A stretch of 64,000 nt of DNA from Flavobacteria bacterium MS024-2A (GCA_905182305.1 CAJJBB010000006.1:124001-188000), one strand, 5' to 3'; positions 27,681-36,902 are shown, counted from the first letter of the stretch. Notes: generated by a model from the letters alone, not told the origin. A program made the numbers and translations.

Positions 27681-28247
27681 TTATTCTTTTACACGCTCTA
27701 TATAGCTACTCTTTTCGGTATCAACCTTAATTTTATCACCTTCGTTAATGAATAACGGAACGTTTATTGACGCTCCCGTCTCAACAGTGGCTGGTTTTGT
27801 TGCGTTTGTAGCTGTATTTCCTTTAACTCCTGGTTCAGTATGAGTAATTTCCAAAACAACACTAGCAGGCATGTCAGCGGATAATGGCATTCCATCTTCA
27901 GAGTTTATTGAAATAGAAACCATCTCACCTTCTTTTAATAATTGTGGAGAATCTAAAATAGATTTCTCAATACTTATCTGGTTATAGTCATCTGTATTCA
28001 TGAAATGATACTGAGTATCTTCATTATATAAAAATTGATATTTTTGTGTTTCGACGCGAATATCTTCAATTTTATTACCTGCAGAAAAAGTGTTGTCTAA
28101 GACTTTTCCAGATGTCACACTTCTTAGCTTTGTTCTAACAAATGCTGGTCCCTTACCAGGTTTTACATGTAAGAACTCAATAATTTTATAAATATCATTG
28201 TTGTACTTAATGCACAACCCTTTTCTAATATCTGATGTAGATGCCAT
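27681..28247 (-). CDS. efp: translation elongation factor P
   Basis: The 188-residue, three-domain EF-P matches the usual length. The tip loop reads K-P-G-K-G-P-A-F-V-R-T with Lys32 where EF-P is modified or contacts the peptidyl-transferase centre. The C-terminal G-D-K-I-K-V-D-T-E motif is present. EF-P relieves stalling at polyproline. No epmA/B or earP gene is near, so the modification state is unknown. It lies between lpxA (17-bp gap) and sucD. Confidence 0.97.
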   Translation of the reverse strand: MASTSDIRKGLCIKYNNDIYKIIEFLHVKPGKGPAFVRTKLRSVTSGKVLDNTFSAGNKIEDIRVETQKYQFLYNEDTQYHFMNTDDYNQISIEKSILDSPQLLKEGEMVSISINSEDGMPLSADMPASVVLEITHTEPGVKGNTATNATKPATVETGASINVPLFINEGDKIKVDTEKSSYIERVKE

Positions 28248-28264
28248 AGTTATAAATTATATTT

Positions 28265-29041
28265 TTAATTGTATCCTTTCATTAATCCCCGTTTAGAATT
28301 CAATACAAATTGTAATATATCATCACGCTCTTTGGTAGCTTTGATTTCTGCTTCAATGATTGGTATTGCTTGAGAAATATTATTATTTTGTTGAAAGAGG
28401 ATTCTATATATATTCTGGATTTCTTGCACTTTTTCACTGCTAAATCCATTTCTATTTAAGCCAATAGAATTTACACCAATAAATGATAATGGTTCTTTTG
28501 CAGCTTTCACAAAAGGGGGAACATCCTTTCTAACTTTTGAGCCACCAGAAATAAATGCATAATCTCCAATTGAGCAAAATTGATGAATTGCTGTCAAACC
28601 TGATAAAACAACATAATTTCCAATATTTATATGTCCTGCTAGAGTGCTATTATTTGAAAGAATGCAGTAATCACCTATAACACAATCATGTGCAATATGA
28701 GAATAAGCCATTATAAGACAATTGTTTCCGATTTTTGTTTCTCCATTACTAGACGTGCCACGATTAATAGTAACACACTCACGAATGGTAGTCTTGTCGC
28801 CTATTATTGCTAATGAATCTTCACCATCAAATTTCAAATCTTGTGGGACTGCACTAATGACAGCTCCTGGGAAAATTCTACATTGTTTCCCGATGCGCGC
28901 TCCCTCCATAATTGTTACATTAGGACCAATCCAAGTTCCCTCTCCTATAACGACATTTTTATCAATAGTGCTAAAAGGATCTACAATTACATTTTTTGCT
29001 ACTTGAGCCTCTGGGTGAATAAAAGAAAGGGGTTGAATCAT
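28265..29041 (-). CDS. lpxA: UDP-N-acetylglucosamine acyltransferase
   Basis: The 258-residue protein shows left-handed beta-helix hexapeptide repeats over about residues 5-185 and the LpxA C-terminal helical domain. Recognised segments include I-H-P-E-A-Q-V, V-T-I-N-R-G-T near residue 100 and the catalytic His in I-A-H-D-C near 121. It adds R-3-hydroxyacyl to UDP-GlcNAc, the first step of lipid A synthesis. It is 3 bases downstream of lpxC-fabZ. Confidence 0.96.
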   Translation of the reverse strand: MIQPLSFIHPEAQVAKNVIVDPFSTIDKNVVIGEGTWIGPNVTIMEGARIGKQCRIFPGAVISAVPQDLKFDGEDSLAIIGDKTTIRECVTINRGTSSNGETKIGNNCLIMAYSHIAHDCVIGDYCILSNNSTLAGHINIGNYVVLSGLTAIHQFCSIGDYAFISGGSKVRKDVPPFVKAAKEPLSFIGVNSIGLNRNGFSSEKVQEIQNIYRILFQQNNNISQAIPIIEAEIKATKERDDILQFVLNSKRGLMKGYN

Positions 29042-29044
29042 AAA

Positions 29045-30457
29045 TTATTCTTTTGTTGTATCTCGTTTTGAAATTTGCGCCATTAGATCACCTTCACTAA
29101 CAAGTTGATTATTAACATAGGCTTGGCCTCTCATATTACAAATTCCACGTCTAATCGGAGTAATCAATTCTAATTTAAATATCAAAGTGTCTCCAGGGTA
29201 AACAGGTCGTTTAAATTTAACATTATCTATTTTCATAAAGAATGTTAAATAATTTTCTGGATCTGGAACGGTATTTAAAACCAAGACACCACCAGCCTGA
29301 GCCATTGCTTCAATTTGAAGAACTCCTGGCATTACAGGAGCTCCAGGAAAATGTCCTTGAAAAAAAGGCTCATTCATTGTCACGTTTTTCATTCCAACTA
29401 CATGCCTTTCTGATAATTCTAATATTTTATCAACCAATAAAAATGGAGGTCGATGTGGTAACATATCCATGATTTGAACCACATCCATTAAAGGAGGTTG
29501 ATTTAAATCAACAATAGGTGCATTTGATTTACGATTAATTTTAATTAAACCTGCAATGTGTTTGGCAAAATTAGTATTTATCTTATGTCCTGGTTTAGTA
29601 GCTATAATCTTTCCTTTAAAAGGCATGCCAATTAAGGCCAAATCTCCCACAACATCTAATAACTTATGTCTTGCTGCTTCATTAGGATGATGAAGGGTTA
29701 AGTTATCTAAAATACCATTGGGCTTTACTGTTATTTCTTCTTTTTGAAATGCTTTCTTCAACCGATCCATATTGCTTTCAGCAATTGGCTTGTCAACATA
29801 GATAATAGCATTATTTAGATCACCGCCCTTAATAAGTCCATGTTCTAACAACATTTCTAATTCATGTAAAAAACTAAATGTTCTAGAAGAAGCTATTTCA
29901 TGAGAAAAATTTTCAATTTTATCTAAAGTAGCGTTTTGTGACCCTAAAACTTTTGTGTTGAAATCAATCATAACCGTATAAGAAGTTTCTTCTGAGGGTA
30001 ATAACATAATTTCACTTCCTGTTTCTTGATCGGAAATTTTAATAATTTCTTCAACAACAAAAACTTCTTGTTTTTCATTTTGCTCTTCGAGACCTACCGA
30101 CTTTATCGCTTCAATAAAATATTTTGAGGAACCATCCATAATAGGGATCTCAGTTCTATTAATTTCGATCAAGCAATTATTAACAGACATGCCCACTAAG
30201 GCTGCAAGTAAATGTTCACAAGTTTGGATTTCTACCCCATCTTTTTCTAGAGTAGTGCCTCTATCTGTTTTTGAAACAAAACTTGAAGTTGCCGGTATCT
30301 CAACTGAAGGATCTAAATCTGTTCTAAGGAAAACGAAACCTGAATTGGGGGGAGCTGGCTTTAAATTTAGTTCAACTTTTTGACCTGAATGAAGGCCAAT
30401 TCCACCTAACCTTACTGATTTTACTAATGTTTTTTGTTGTGTTGATTTTTTTATCAT
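29045..30457 (-). CDS. lpxC-fabZ: LpxC-FabZ fusion: lipid A deacetylase / 3-hydroxyacyl-ACP dehydratase
   Basis: The 470-residue chain has two enzymes. Residues about 1-310 are LpxC: G-I-G-L-H-S-G-Q near residue 20, the zinc motif C-E-H-L-L-A-A near 80 and H-H-P-N-E-A-A-R-H-K-L-L-D near 255. Residues about 325-470 are a hotdog-fold FabZ with L-P-H-R-P-P-F-L-L-V-D and catalytic H-F-P-G-A-P-V-M-P-G (His near residue 368). The fusion is known from Bacteroidota and Chlorobi. It couples the committed lipid A step to the enzyme competing for 3-hydroxyacyl-ACP. The start overlaps the lpxD stop by 4 bases. Confidence 0.97.
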   Translation of the reverse strand: MIKKSTQQKTLVKSVRLGGIGLHSGQKVELNLKPAPPNSGFVFLRTDLDPSVEIPATSSFVSKTDRGTTLEKDGVEIQTCEHLLAALVGMSVNNCLIEINRTEIPIMDGSSKYFIEAIKSVGLEEQNEKQEVFVVEEIIKISDQETGSEIMLLPSEETSYTVMIDFNTKVLGSQNATLDKIENFSHEIASSRTFSFLHELEMLLEHGLIKGGDLNNAIIYVDKPIAESNMDRLKKAFQKEEITVKPNGILDNLTLHHPNEAARHKLLDVVGDLALIGMPFKGKIIATKPGHKINTNFAKHIAGLIKINRKSNAPIVDLNQPPLMDVVQIMDMLPHRPPFLLVDKILELSERHVVGMKNVTMNEPFFQGHFPGAPVMPGVLQIEAMAQAGGVLVLNTVPDPENYLTFFMKIDNVKFKRPVYPGDTLIFKLELITPIRRGICNMRGQAYVNNQLVSEGDLMAQISKRDTTKE

Positions 30458-31476
30458 GGCCTTAGTTTTTCTTCTAATTTTCGAAGACGTGCATCTATAC
30501 TCGGGAATTGTTTAAACAAAGAAAATGATTTATAATAAGATTTAAAATTCATAGCTGGGTTTCCTTGAACTGCTTTACCATTTGAAATATTTTTCGTCAC
30601 TCCTGATTTTCCTTGAATTTGAAGATCATTCCCTAGGGTTAGATGACCAGCAATTCCAACTTGGCCTCCAATAATACAACGAGCACCAATTTTAGTTGAG
30701 CCTGCCACTCCAGATTGAGCAGCAATAACGGTATGTTCTCCAATTTCAACATTGTGAGCGATTTGAACCATATTATCTAATTTTACTCCCTCATGAAGAA
30801 TCGTTTCCCCTAAAGTAGCTCGGTCAATAGTAGAGTTAGCTCCAATTTCAATATTGTTTTTTAGTACTACTTTTCCTAATTGTGGAATTTTGACATAAGT
30901 ACCTGATGATTGAGGAGCAAATCCAAAGCCATCAGAACCAATTACAACCCCACTGTGTATAATACAGGATGAACCAACTTCTGATTCATCTAAAATACTT
31001 ACACATGGATATACTTTTGTGTTTTTTGCAATGTAAACTTGATCACCGATTACACAATTAGCATGAATTTGAACATTGGACTCAATAGTGCTTTCGCCAA
31101 TTACAGTATTTGCTCCGATAAAGACATCCTCACCTATTTTGGCTAAAGGACTAATTACAGCTGAAGTGTGGATTCCTGTTTTTAAATTCTCTTTCTTATT
31201 TCCCTCATCTAAAAGAAGGCTTGTGAAAACAGTATAAGGATCATCAACTCTAATTAAGGAAGACTTAATAGGAGTTTGAGGCACAAATTCTTTCTGAACG
31301 ATAACAGCAGAAGCCTCTGTAATGTATATAAACTTATCATATTTTTGGTTCGCTAAAAAGGTGATAGATCCTGGTTTGGCAGTTTCAATTTTACAAAGTT
31401 GATTGATTACAACATCAGCATTACCTTCAATAGAACCCTTGAATTTTAAAGCTATTTCTTTAAGAGTTAAATTCAT
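30454..31476 (-). CDS. lpxD: UDP-3-O-(3-hydroxyacyl)glucosamine N-acyltransferase
   Basis: The 340-residue protein has an N-terminal uridine-binding LpxD domain (about 1-100) and a long hexapeptide beta-helix (about 105-300). It contains G-S-D-G-F-G-F-A-P near residue 180, and the catalytic His lies in Q-I-A-H-N-V-E-I-G near 239. A short C-terminal helix follows. It adds the second acyl chain in lipid A synthesis. It lies 17 bases after the HD-domain gene and overlaps lpxC-fabZ by 4 bases. Confidence 0.97.
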   Translation of the reverse strand: MNLTLKEIALKFKGSIEGNADVVINQLCKIETAKPGSITFLANQKYDKFIYITEASAVIVQKEFVPQTPIKSSLIRVDDPYTVFTSLLLDEGNKKENLKTGIHTSAVISPLAKIGEDVFIGANTVIGESTIESNVQIHANCVIGDQVYIAKNTKVYPCVSILDESEVGSSCIIHSGVVIGSDGFGFAPQSSGTYVKIPQLGKVVLKNNIEIGANSTIDRATLGETILHEGVKLDNMVQIAHNVEIGEHTVIAAQSGVAGSTKIGARCIIGGQVGIAGHLTLGNDLQIQGKSGVTKNISNGKAVQGNPAMNFKSYYKSFSLFKQFPSIDARLRKLEEKLRP

Positions 31477-31493
31477 TCGTCAAAAATAAGGAT

Positions 31494-32717
31494 TTATAAG
31501 GAACTAATACTCTTGGGATAGCACAAATAATATTTATGAAACGGTGTCGAGAACTGTTTAAAATCTAAATAATTAATAAGTGACTCAAGAGGGAATATTT
31601 TACCGGATTTCTCTTTTAACAAAATTTTGGTATGGTCAGAAATATACATTTGGTTTGATATATCCCCAGTAAAGACAAAATAATTAAGATCATCCGAAGA
31701 AGTTAATGAGCTCAATTTTTTGTTTAATTTTTTTATTTCAGAAAGATCAAAAGGATTTTCCTTAATTTCAATTTTAGGCAATTGCCTCTGAATTAATTGC
31801 GTTGATAATTTTTTTAATACTATATCTTCATGAGTCATCCAAGATTTGAGCAAAAATAAAATATCAGTATTATCAAGTTTTAAATAGTGATTTAAAATGT
31901 TATTTTTTATTTTTTTTGATTTGGAAGTGTTGAAAAAAGGAAATAAAATATGAGAGGGCTCAATTGTGTGATTACCAGATTCAATCATTGTTTTAAAACG
32001 AGTTAATACTTTTACAAGAACTAATTCTGCGACTAAGCTCGTTTTATGAAGATATACTTGCCAATACATAAGTCGTCTTGCTAAGAGAAACTTTTCTAAA
32101 GAATGAACCCCTTTACTTTCAAAAACTAATTGCTCATTCTCAACATTCATCACTGATAAAATTCTATCTGTGTTTATATTACCTTCGGTTACTCCAGTAT
32201 AAAAACTATCTCTTTTTAAATAATCTAAACGATCCACATCTACTTGGCCGGACACTAATTGGTGCATAAATCCTCTAGTGTAATTATTTGTAAAAATCTT
32301 TGAGGCCAAACTCAATGCTCCTTTAAATTCTTCATTCAAAAGCTTAATAATACGAATTGACAATTCTTCATGATTAACGCCCGAAAGAAGTGTTGTTTCA
32401 GTAGCATGTGAAAAAGGACCATGTCCAATATCATGCAATAAAATTGCAATTTGCATAGCCTCTTGTTCTTCTTCAGAAATAATGATTCCTTTTTTAAGTA
32501 ACACATTAATTGCTTTTTGCATGACATGCATCGCACCAATAGCATGTTCAAAACGAGTGTGATGCGCCCCTGGGTATACTAGACTAGAAAGTCCCATTTG
32601 AGATATGTGTCGTAGCCTTTGAAAATAAGGATGATTAATTAGTTCTAAAATCAAATCTGATTCTATGGCAATAAATCCATAAATTGGATCGTTAAATAAA
32701 GTGTGGTTGATTTGCAC
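31494..32717 (-). CDS. HD-domain phosphohydrolase (dNTPase-like)
   Basis: The 407-residue protein starts at GTG (32717); no closer ATG fits the conserved N-terminus N-D-P-I-Y-G-F. The HD metal site is complete: H-T-R-F-E-H (His near residue 53), L-L-H-D-I-G-H-G-P-F-S-H-A near 95 and a later D-V-D-R-L-D-Y-L near 163. Relatives hydrolyse dNTPs or other nucleotides; the substrate here is unknown. It heads the lpxD-lpxC/fabZ-lpxA-efp-sucD-fabG-SPFH string. It is divergent from porX, with only 31 bases between the starts. Confidence 0.88.
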   Translation of the reverse strand: MQINHTLFNDPIYGFIAIESDLILELINHPYFQRLRHISQMGLSSLVYPGAHHTRFEHAIGAMHVMQKAINVLLKKGIIISEEEQEAMQIAILLHDIGHGPFSHATETTLLSGVNHEELSIRIIKLLNEEFKGALSLASKIFTNNYTRGFMHQLVSGQVDVDRLDYLKRDSFYTGVTEGNINTDRILSVMNVENEQLVFESKGVHSLEKFLLARRLMYWQVYLHKTSLVAELVLVKVLTRFKTMIESGNHTIEPSHILFPFFNTSKSKKIKNNILNHYLKLDNTDILFLLKSWMTHEDIVLKKLSTQLIQRQLPKIEIKENPFDLSEIKKLNKKLSSLTSSDDLNYFVFTGDISNQMYISDHTKILLKEKSGKIFPLESLINYLDFKQFSTPFHKYYLCYPKSISSL

Positions 32718-32736
32718 GCTGTACTAAATTTTAAAA

Positions 32737-32744
32737 CAAATATA
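32737..32744 (-). promoter_or_regulatory. Bacteroidota -7 box (TATATTTG) of the HD-lpx operon
   Basis: This is a perfect TAnnTTTG on the minus strand, 19 bases before the GTG of the HD gene. It ends only 4 bases from the porX ATG, so RNA polymerase or a regulator here would cover the porX start region. Confidence 0.55.
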
Positions 32745-32748
32745 ACAA

Positions 32749-34296
32749 ATGGATCGGATCAAAATTTTATGGGTAGATGATGAGGTTGAAATGCTTAAGC
32801 CACATTTTTTGTTTTTAGAAGAGCGAGGCTATGATCTTACACCTTGTACAAACGGTCAAGATGCACTAGATTTGATTATAGACAAACTTTTTGATGTTAT
32901 ATTATTAGATGAAAATATGCCTGGATTAAATGGTCTAGAAACTTTAGATGAAATTAAAAGTATTCAACCAAGACTTCCTGTCATAATGATTACAAAAAAT
33001 GAGGAAGAACATATAATGGAAGAAGCTATTGGTTCTAAAATATCTGACTATCTAATTAAGCCTGTTAATCCTCATCAGATTCTATTATCATTAAAAAAAA
33101 CGTTAAATATTAAAAATTTAGTAGCGGAAAAAACGACTCAAAACTACCAGCAAGAATTTAGTAAAATATCACAGTCATTATTTGATTTAGAAACCTATGA
33201 AGATTGGATAGATTATTTTAAAAAATTGATGTTTTGGGAACTTGAGTTAGAAACATTAGACGACAATAGTATGTTTGAGATTTTTGAAACTCAAATGAAA
33301 GAAGCTAACATGCAATTCGCTAAATTCATTAGCTCAAATTATGAAAAATGGATGGAGGGATCAGAAGGACCTCCCCTATCTCATTCAGTATTTAAAAAAT
33401 ATGTTCTTCCAGAATTAAGGGAGCATCAACCTACGCTTTTAATAATGATTGACAATCTTCGTTATGATCAATGGAAAACAATATTACCAGAGTTAAATAG
33501 TAATTTCAGTGTCGATAAAGAGTACACCTATTTTAGTATTTTACCAACAACTACTCAATATGCTCGAAATTCCTTTTTCTCTGGTCTAACTCCTTTAGAT
33601 ATTGAAAAAAAGTATCCTCAGTGGTGGAAAAATGATTCAGATGAAGGAGGGAAAAATTTATTTGAAAAAGAACTTTTAATGGAGCAATGCGATAAATTAG
33701 ATTTGAAACGTCCTATTAGTTATCATAAAATAACTAAACTAGAACAAAGTAATCAACTAATTAAAAACTTACAAAATCATTTTAATGAAGGGTTAACCGC
33801 AGTTGTATATAATTTTGTAGATATGATTTCTCATGCAAAAACTGAAATGGAAGTCATTAAAGAACTGGTTCCTGACAATAAAGCATATAGATCTCTCACA
33901 TTAAGTTGGTTTAAAAATAGTTCTTTAAAAAAATTACTCAGAAAAGCATCAAAATTAGGTTTTAAAGTAATACTAACTACTGATCATGGCACTATAAACG
34001 TTGGTCATCCAAGTGCTGTTATAGGTAATAAAGAAACAAGTGTGAATTTAAGGTATAAAACAGGAAAAAGCATAACCTATGAAACCAAAGATGTCATAAA
34101 ATGCATTGACCCACAGTCTTTTGGACTTCCGTCTACATCCATCAATAATCATTATATTTTTGCAAAAGGAGATCATTATTTTGTGTTCAAAAACAACTAC
34201 AACAAGTATGTTAATTATTTTAAAAACACCTTTCAACATGGTGGTGTTTCACTAGAGGAAATGATCATTCCATTTATTGTTTTAAATCCACGTTAA
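32749..34296 (+). CDS. porX: PorX, response regulator with PglZ domain (type IX secretion)
   Basis: The 515-residue protein has an N-terminal receiver domain (about 1-120). Its acidic pocket is D10-D11, its phospho-acceptor Asp54 (L-L-D-E-N-M-P-G) and its conserved Lys lies in D-Y-L-I-K-P. A helical linker leads to a C-terminal PglZ/alkaline-phosphatase-like domain (about 200-515), with L-I-M-I-D-N-L-R-Y-D-Q-W and T-T-D-H-G-T metal-site segments. PorX with the kinase PorY and sigma factor SigP controls type IX secretion genes, and its PglZ domain is a zinc phosphodiesterase in studied homologues. It is followed by tsaE after 15 bases. Confidence 0.96.
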   Translation: MDRIKILWVDDEVEMLKPHFLFLEERGYDLTPCTNGQDALDLIIDKLFDVILLDENMPGLNGLETLDEIKSIQPRLPVIMITKNEEEHIMEEAIGSKISDYLIKPVNPHQILLSLKKTLNIKNLVAEKTTQNYQQEFSKISQSLFDLETYEDWIDYFKKLMFWELELETLDDNSMFEIFETQMKEANMQFAKFISSNYEKWMEGSEGPPLSHSVFKKYVLPELREHQPTLLIMIDNLRYDQWKTILPELNSNFSVDKEYTYFSILPTTTQYARNSFFSGLTPLDIEKKYPQWWKNDSDEGGKNLFEKELLMEQCDKLDLKRPISYHKITKLEQSNQLIKNLQNHFNEGLTAVVYNFVDMISHAKTEMEVIKELVPDNKAYRSLTLSWFKNSSLKKLLRKASKLGFKVILTTDHGTINVGHPSAVIGNKETSVNLRYKTGKSITYETKDVIKCIDPQSFGLPSTSINNHYIFAKGDHYFVFKNNYNKYVNYFKNTFQHGGVSLEEMIIPFIVLNPR

Positions 34297-34299
34297 TAC

Positions 34300-34307
34300 T
34301 ATCTTTG
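34300..34307 (+). promoter_or_regulatory. Bacteroidota -7 box (TATCTTTG) before tsaE
   Basis: This is a perfect TAnnTTTG in the 15-bp gap between porX and tsaE. It ends 4 bases before the ATG, so if used it would give a leaderless or nearly leaderless mRNA. Confidence 0.4.
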
Positions 34308-34311
34308 AGGT

Positions 34312-34722
34312 ATGGATCTGATTTTTAAAAAAGACGAGCTTGACCTTGCAGTTAAATTAATTCTTAAGCAACGTTCTTGTAAGGTAATTCGAATTGACGG
34401 GCCTATGGGAGCTGGAAAAACAACCTTAATTTCAGCACTTTGCAAACATTTATGTATTGAAGAAACCATAAGTAGCCCCAGCTTTTCTTTAGTTAATAAT
34501 TACAAAGGGGAAAATGGTCCTGTTTATCATTTTGATTTTTATCGTCTAGAAAATTCAAATGAAGCATTGGATTTTGGTGTAGAAGAATATTTTGAATCTG
34601 GCTCTTTATGCTTTCTTGAATGGGCAGAAAAAATCGAACAACATCTTCCATTAAAATATGACCATTTTAAGTTGAAAGTTGTTGATTTTGAAACAAGAAA
34701 ACTTACATTATTAAAAGCATGA
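34312..34722 (+). CDS. tsaE: tRNA t6A synthesis ATPase TsaE
   Basis: The 136-residue P-loop protein has Walker A G-P-M-G-A-G-K-T-T near residue 28, the TsaE motif S-S-P-S-F-S-L-V-N near 53 and the later F-L-E-W-A-E near 103. It supports TsaB-TsaC-TsaD in making threonylcarbamoyladenosine at A37 of ANN-decoding tRNAs. The stop overlaps the next gene by 4 bases (ATGA). In other flavobacteria I recall an alanine dehydrogenase gene next to tsaE; none is present here. Confidence 0.95.
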   Translation: MDLIFKKDELDLAVKLILKQRSCKVIRIDGPMGAGKTTLISALCKHLCIEETISSPSFSLVNNYKGENGPVYHFDFYRLENSNEALDFGVEEYFESGSLCFLEWAEKIEQHLPLKYDHFKLKVVDFETRKLTLLKA

Positions 34723-35081
34723 AATTATTATACCGTATTGGGTTTTACTTAATAGGATTTTCTGTTGGATTGGTATTCTTGACTTTTATTCTGGATAAAA
34801 AGAAAACCGAATTTAATTATGGTCCTTCTGCACGTGTAAAAAGTAACTTGCTTAAGAAAAAAGTTCAAATTCCATCGAAATTATTGATTGAAAATGAAAC
34901 ACTTACTGATAGTCTAATTTATTTTTATATAAAAAATGGTACAATTAACTTTTCGAAAAGTGAAACTAAAAAAGATTCTTGTAATATCTATTATATTGAA
35001 ATCACGTCTGATAATAAAGGATTTTTTAAAGTAGCTAACTGTGAAAAAACATTAAACATTCTTTCATTTAAAGAACTCTAG
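34719..35081 (+). CDS. small membrane-anchored flavobacterial protein
   Basis: The 120-residue protein has one N-terminal transmembrane helix (about residues 6-25), then a basic segment and a small mixed alpha/beta domain. It resembles, from memory, flavobacterial proteins labelled DUF4258-domain that sit beside proline dehydrogenase; the match is by gene position and the N-terminal pattern (Y-R-I-G-F-Y-L-I-G-F-S-V-G-L-V-F). No function is known. It overlaps tsaE by 4 bases and, convergently, the proline dehydrogenase gene by 14 bases. Confidence 0.75.
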   Translation: MKLLYRIGFYLIGFSVGLVFLTFILDKKKTEFNYGPSARVKSNLLKKKVQIPSKLLIENETLTDSLIYFYIKNGTINFSKSETKKDSCNIYYIEITSDNKGFFKVANCEKTLNILSFKEL

Positions 35082-36237
35082 TTCTTCTTCTTTTCAATTC
35101 TTTTTTAATCAAACTTAATTCCCTGGGGGTTTGACCTCTAATTGATGTGTTTTCTTCAGCACGCCTAATCAAATAAGGAATAACCTCATTCACAGGTCCA
35201 TATGGAACATATTTAACTACCTGATATCCACTAGAAGCTAAATTAAAAGAAATATGATCTGCCATTCCGTAAAGTTGTGAAAACCAAATATGCGGATGCT
35301 TTTTTGAAATTTTATTTTGTGACATCCATTCGGTAACTCTCAAAATGCTTTGTTCATTATGTGAGCCCATAAATAGACTTCCAATATTAAGTTTAGAAAG
35401 CATGTAATCAATAGCATTGTTGAAATTTTGATCGGTTAATTCCTTTGATTCACAAATTGGGGAGGGCTTTCCGAGTTTATATGCTTTTAAGTTTTCCTTC
35501 TCAATGTAGGCACCTCTAACTAATTTTATACCGACCTTAAAACCTCGTTTAGTTGCTTTATTATACAAATTCTTCATGTAAATCATTCGATCTTTTCGAT
35601 ACATCTGAAGGGTTGTATAAATTACAGGAGTCTTTTTATTATATTTTTCCATTAATGATTCGGCAATTTCGTCAATAGCTGGCTGAATCCAAGATTCTTC
35701 AGCATCGATGAGCATCTTTACCCCTATTTGTTTTGCTGCTTCACAACAAGCGTCAATTCTAAGTTGTATACGCTCCCATTCAATTCTTTCTGAATCAGTG
35801 AAAGAAATTCCTTCACTTTTTTTTTCAAACAATTTAATAGGGCCTAAACTAGTTGCTTTAAAAACACTAAAGGGAAGCGCTTTGTTTTCTTTTGAAAACG
35901 AAAGTGTTTCTAGAGTATTATTTTTACTAATCTCCATACCTTTTTCTGTTTTTACTGCCTCAACTGCATAATGAAGATATGATAGAATCTTGTAAGACTT
36001 TAGTGAATCTACAGCTTTAAGTGATTCCTTTTTGTTTAAGCCTGCACAAAATTGAGAAAAAAAAGTAATTTTAAAAATATACGAAACGGGCAGTTTCATT
36101 TTTAAAATAAGCCTAGTGACAAAACTACCTATAGAAACTAATTTTTCATTTGAAAACAACAGAAACAAATAATATGCTTTTTGTAGATCTCTATCTGTTT
36201 TTAATTGATATGCTTTTTGAGTATTATCGAACTTCAT
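35068..36237 (-). CDS. proline dehydrogenase (stand-alone)
   Basis: The 389-residue FAD enzyme has the PRODH beta/alpha barrel: L-I-D-A-E-E-S-W near residue 178, K-L-V-R-G-A-Y near 245, G-S-H-N-E near 300 and Y-G-P-V-N-E near 356. The C-terminal helix carries the substrate-binding R-R-A-E-E-N pattern. It oxidises proline to P5C and feeds the quinone pool. No P5C dehydrogenase domain is attached, unlike PutA. It follows pcm by 9 bases on the minus strand. Confidence 0.95.
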   Translation of the reverse strand: MKFDNTQKAYQLKTDRDLQKAYYLFLLFSNEKLVSIGSFVTRLILKMKLPVSYIFKITFFSQFCAGLNKKESLKAVDSLKSYKILSYLHYAVEAVKTEKGMEISKNNTLETLSFSKENKALPFSVFKATSLGPIKLFEKKSEGISFTDSERIEWERIQLRIDACCEAAKQIGVKMLIDAEESWIQPAIDEIAESLMEKYNKKTPVIYTTLQMYRKDRMIYMKNLYNKATKRGFKVGIKLVRGAYIEKENLKAYKLGKPSPICESKELTDQNFNNAIDYMLSKLNIGSLFMGSHNEQSILRVTEWMSQNKISKKHPHIWFSQLYGMADHISFNLASSGYQVVKYVPYGPVNEVIPYLIRRAEENTSIRGQTPRELSLIKKELKRRRTRVL

Positions 36238-36246
36238 TAAAAAAAA

Positions 36247-36888
36247 TTAAATTTTGTTCTCTAGTAAGGGTACGAATTTAAATTGACCAAACTCTTCCTT
36301 GTCAAAAACAAGAGTAGAAGTTCGAGTAAAACGTGTCATTATTTGTGTATTAGCTCCCAAAGGAATAATTAATTTACCACCAATTGCGAGTTGATTCATA
36401 AGAGGTTTTGGTATTTCAGGAGCTCCTGCTGTAACAATAATTCTATCAAATGGTGCAACGTTGGGAAGTCCATTATATCCATCTCCAAATATTTGTTTTT
36501 TAGGACGTAATCCTAATTGCAAAAACAAACGTTGCGTTTGTTTAAATAAAGATTGTTGTCTTTCTATAGTATATACATTTGGTGTAAGACCAAGCAAAAC
36601 AGCAGTTTGATAGCCTGAACCTGTCCCTATTTCAAGCACTTTATGAAAAGTTGAAACTTCTAAAAGTTCAGTTTGAAAAGCTACAGTATAGGGTTGAGAT
36701 ATTGTTTGATTTGCCGATATAGGATAAGCTTTATCTTCATAGGCAAAATTAACAAGGCTAGGATCCATAAAAAAGTGCCTCGGAATTTTTGTCATCACGT
36801 CTAAAATAGTTTCATTCAAAATACCCTTAGCTTTAAGTGAACTTATTAATTGACGTCTCAAACCTTTTTGTTTTATGGTATCCTTCAT
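36247..36888 (-). CDS. pcm: protein-L-isoaspartate O-methyltransferase
   Basis: The 213-residue class I SAM methyltransferase has the PCMT marks I-P-R-H-F-F near residue 35, I-S-Q-P-Y-T near 64 and the SAM loop E-I-G-T-G-S-G-Y-Q-T near 87. The P-F-D-R-I-I-V-T-A-G-A segment is near 145. It repairs isoaspartyl residues in aged proteins. It has a -7 box ending only six bases before the ATG and is divergent from the Gfo/Idh gene. Confidence 0.96.
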   Translation of the reverse strand: MKDTIKQKGLRRQLISSLKAKGILNETILDVMTKIPRHFFMDPSLVNFAYEDKAYPISANQTISQPYTVAFQTELLEVSTFHKVLEIGTGSGYQTAVLLGLTPNVYTIERQQSLFKQTQRLFLQLGLRPKKQIFGDGYNGLPNVAPFDRIIVTAGAPEIPKPLMNQLAIGGKLIIPLGANTQIMTRFTRTSTLVFDKEEFGQFKFVPLLENKI

Positions 36889-36894
36889 TTGTCA

Positions 36895-36902
36895 CAAAAA
36901 TA
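36895..36902 (-). promoter_or_regulatory. Bacteroidota -7 box (TATTTTTG) before pcm
   Basis: This is a perfect TAnnTTTG on the minus strand, 6 bases before the pcm ATG. Transcription would start at or next to the start codon. Confidence 0.55.

Noticed and set aside
27669-27684. 16-bp perfect palindrome ATAATAATATTATTAT at the efp stop
   Set aside because: It is pure A/T and of low complexity. Such palindromes are expected by chance in this DNA and there is no T-run or conserved context.
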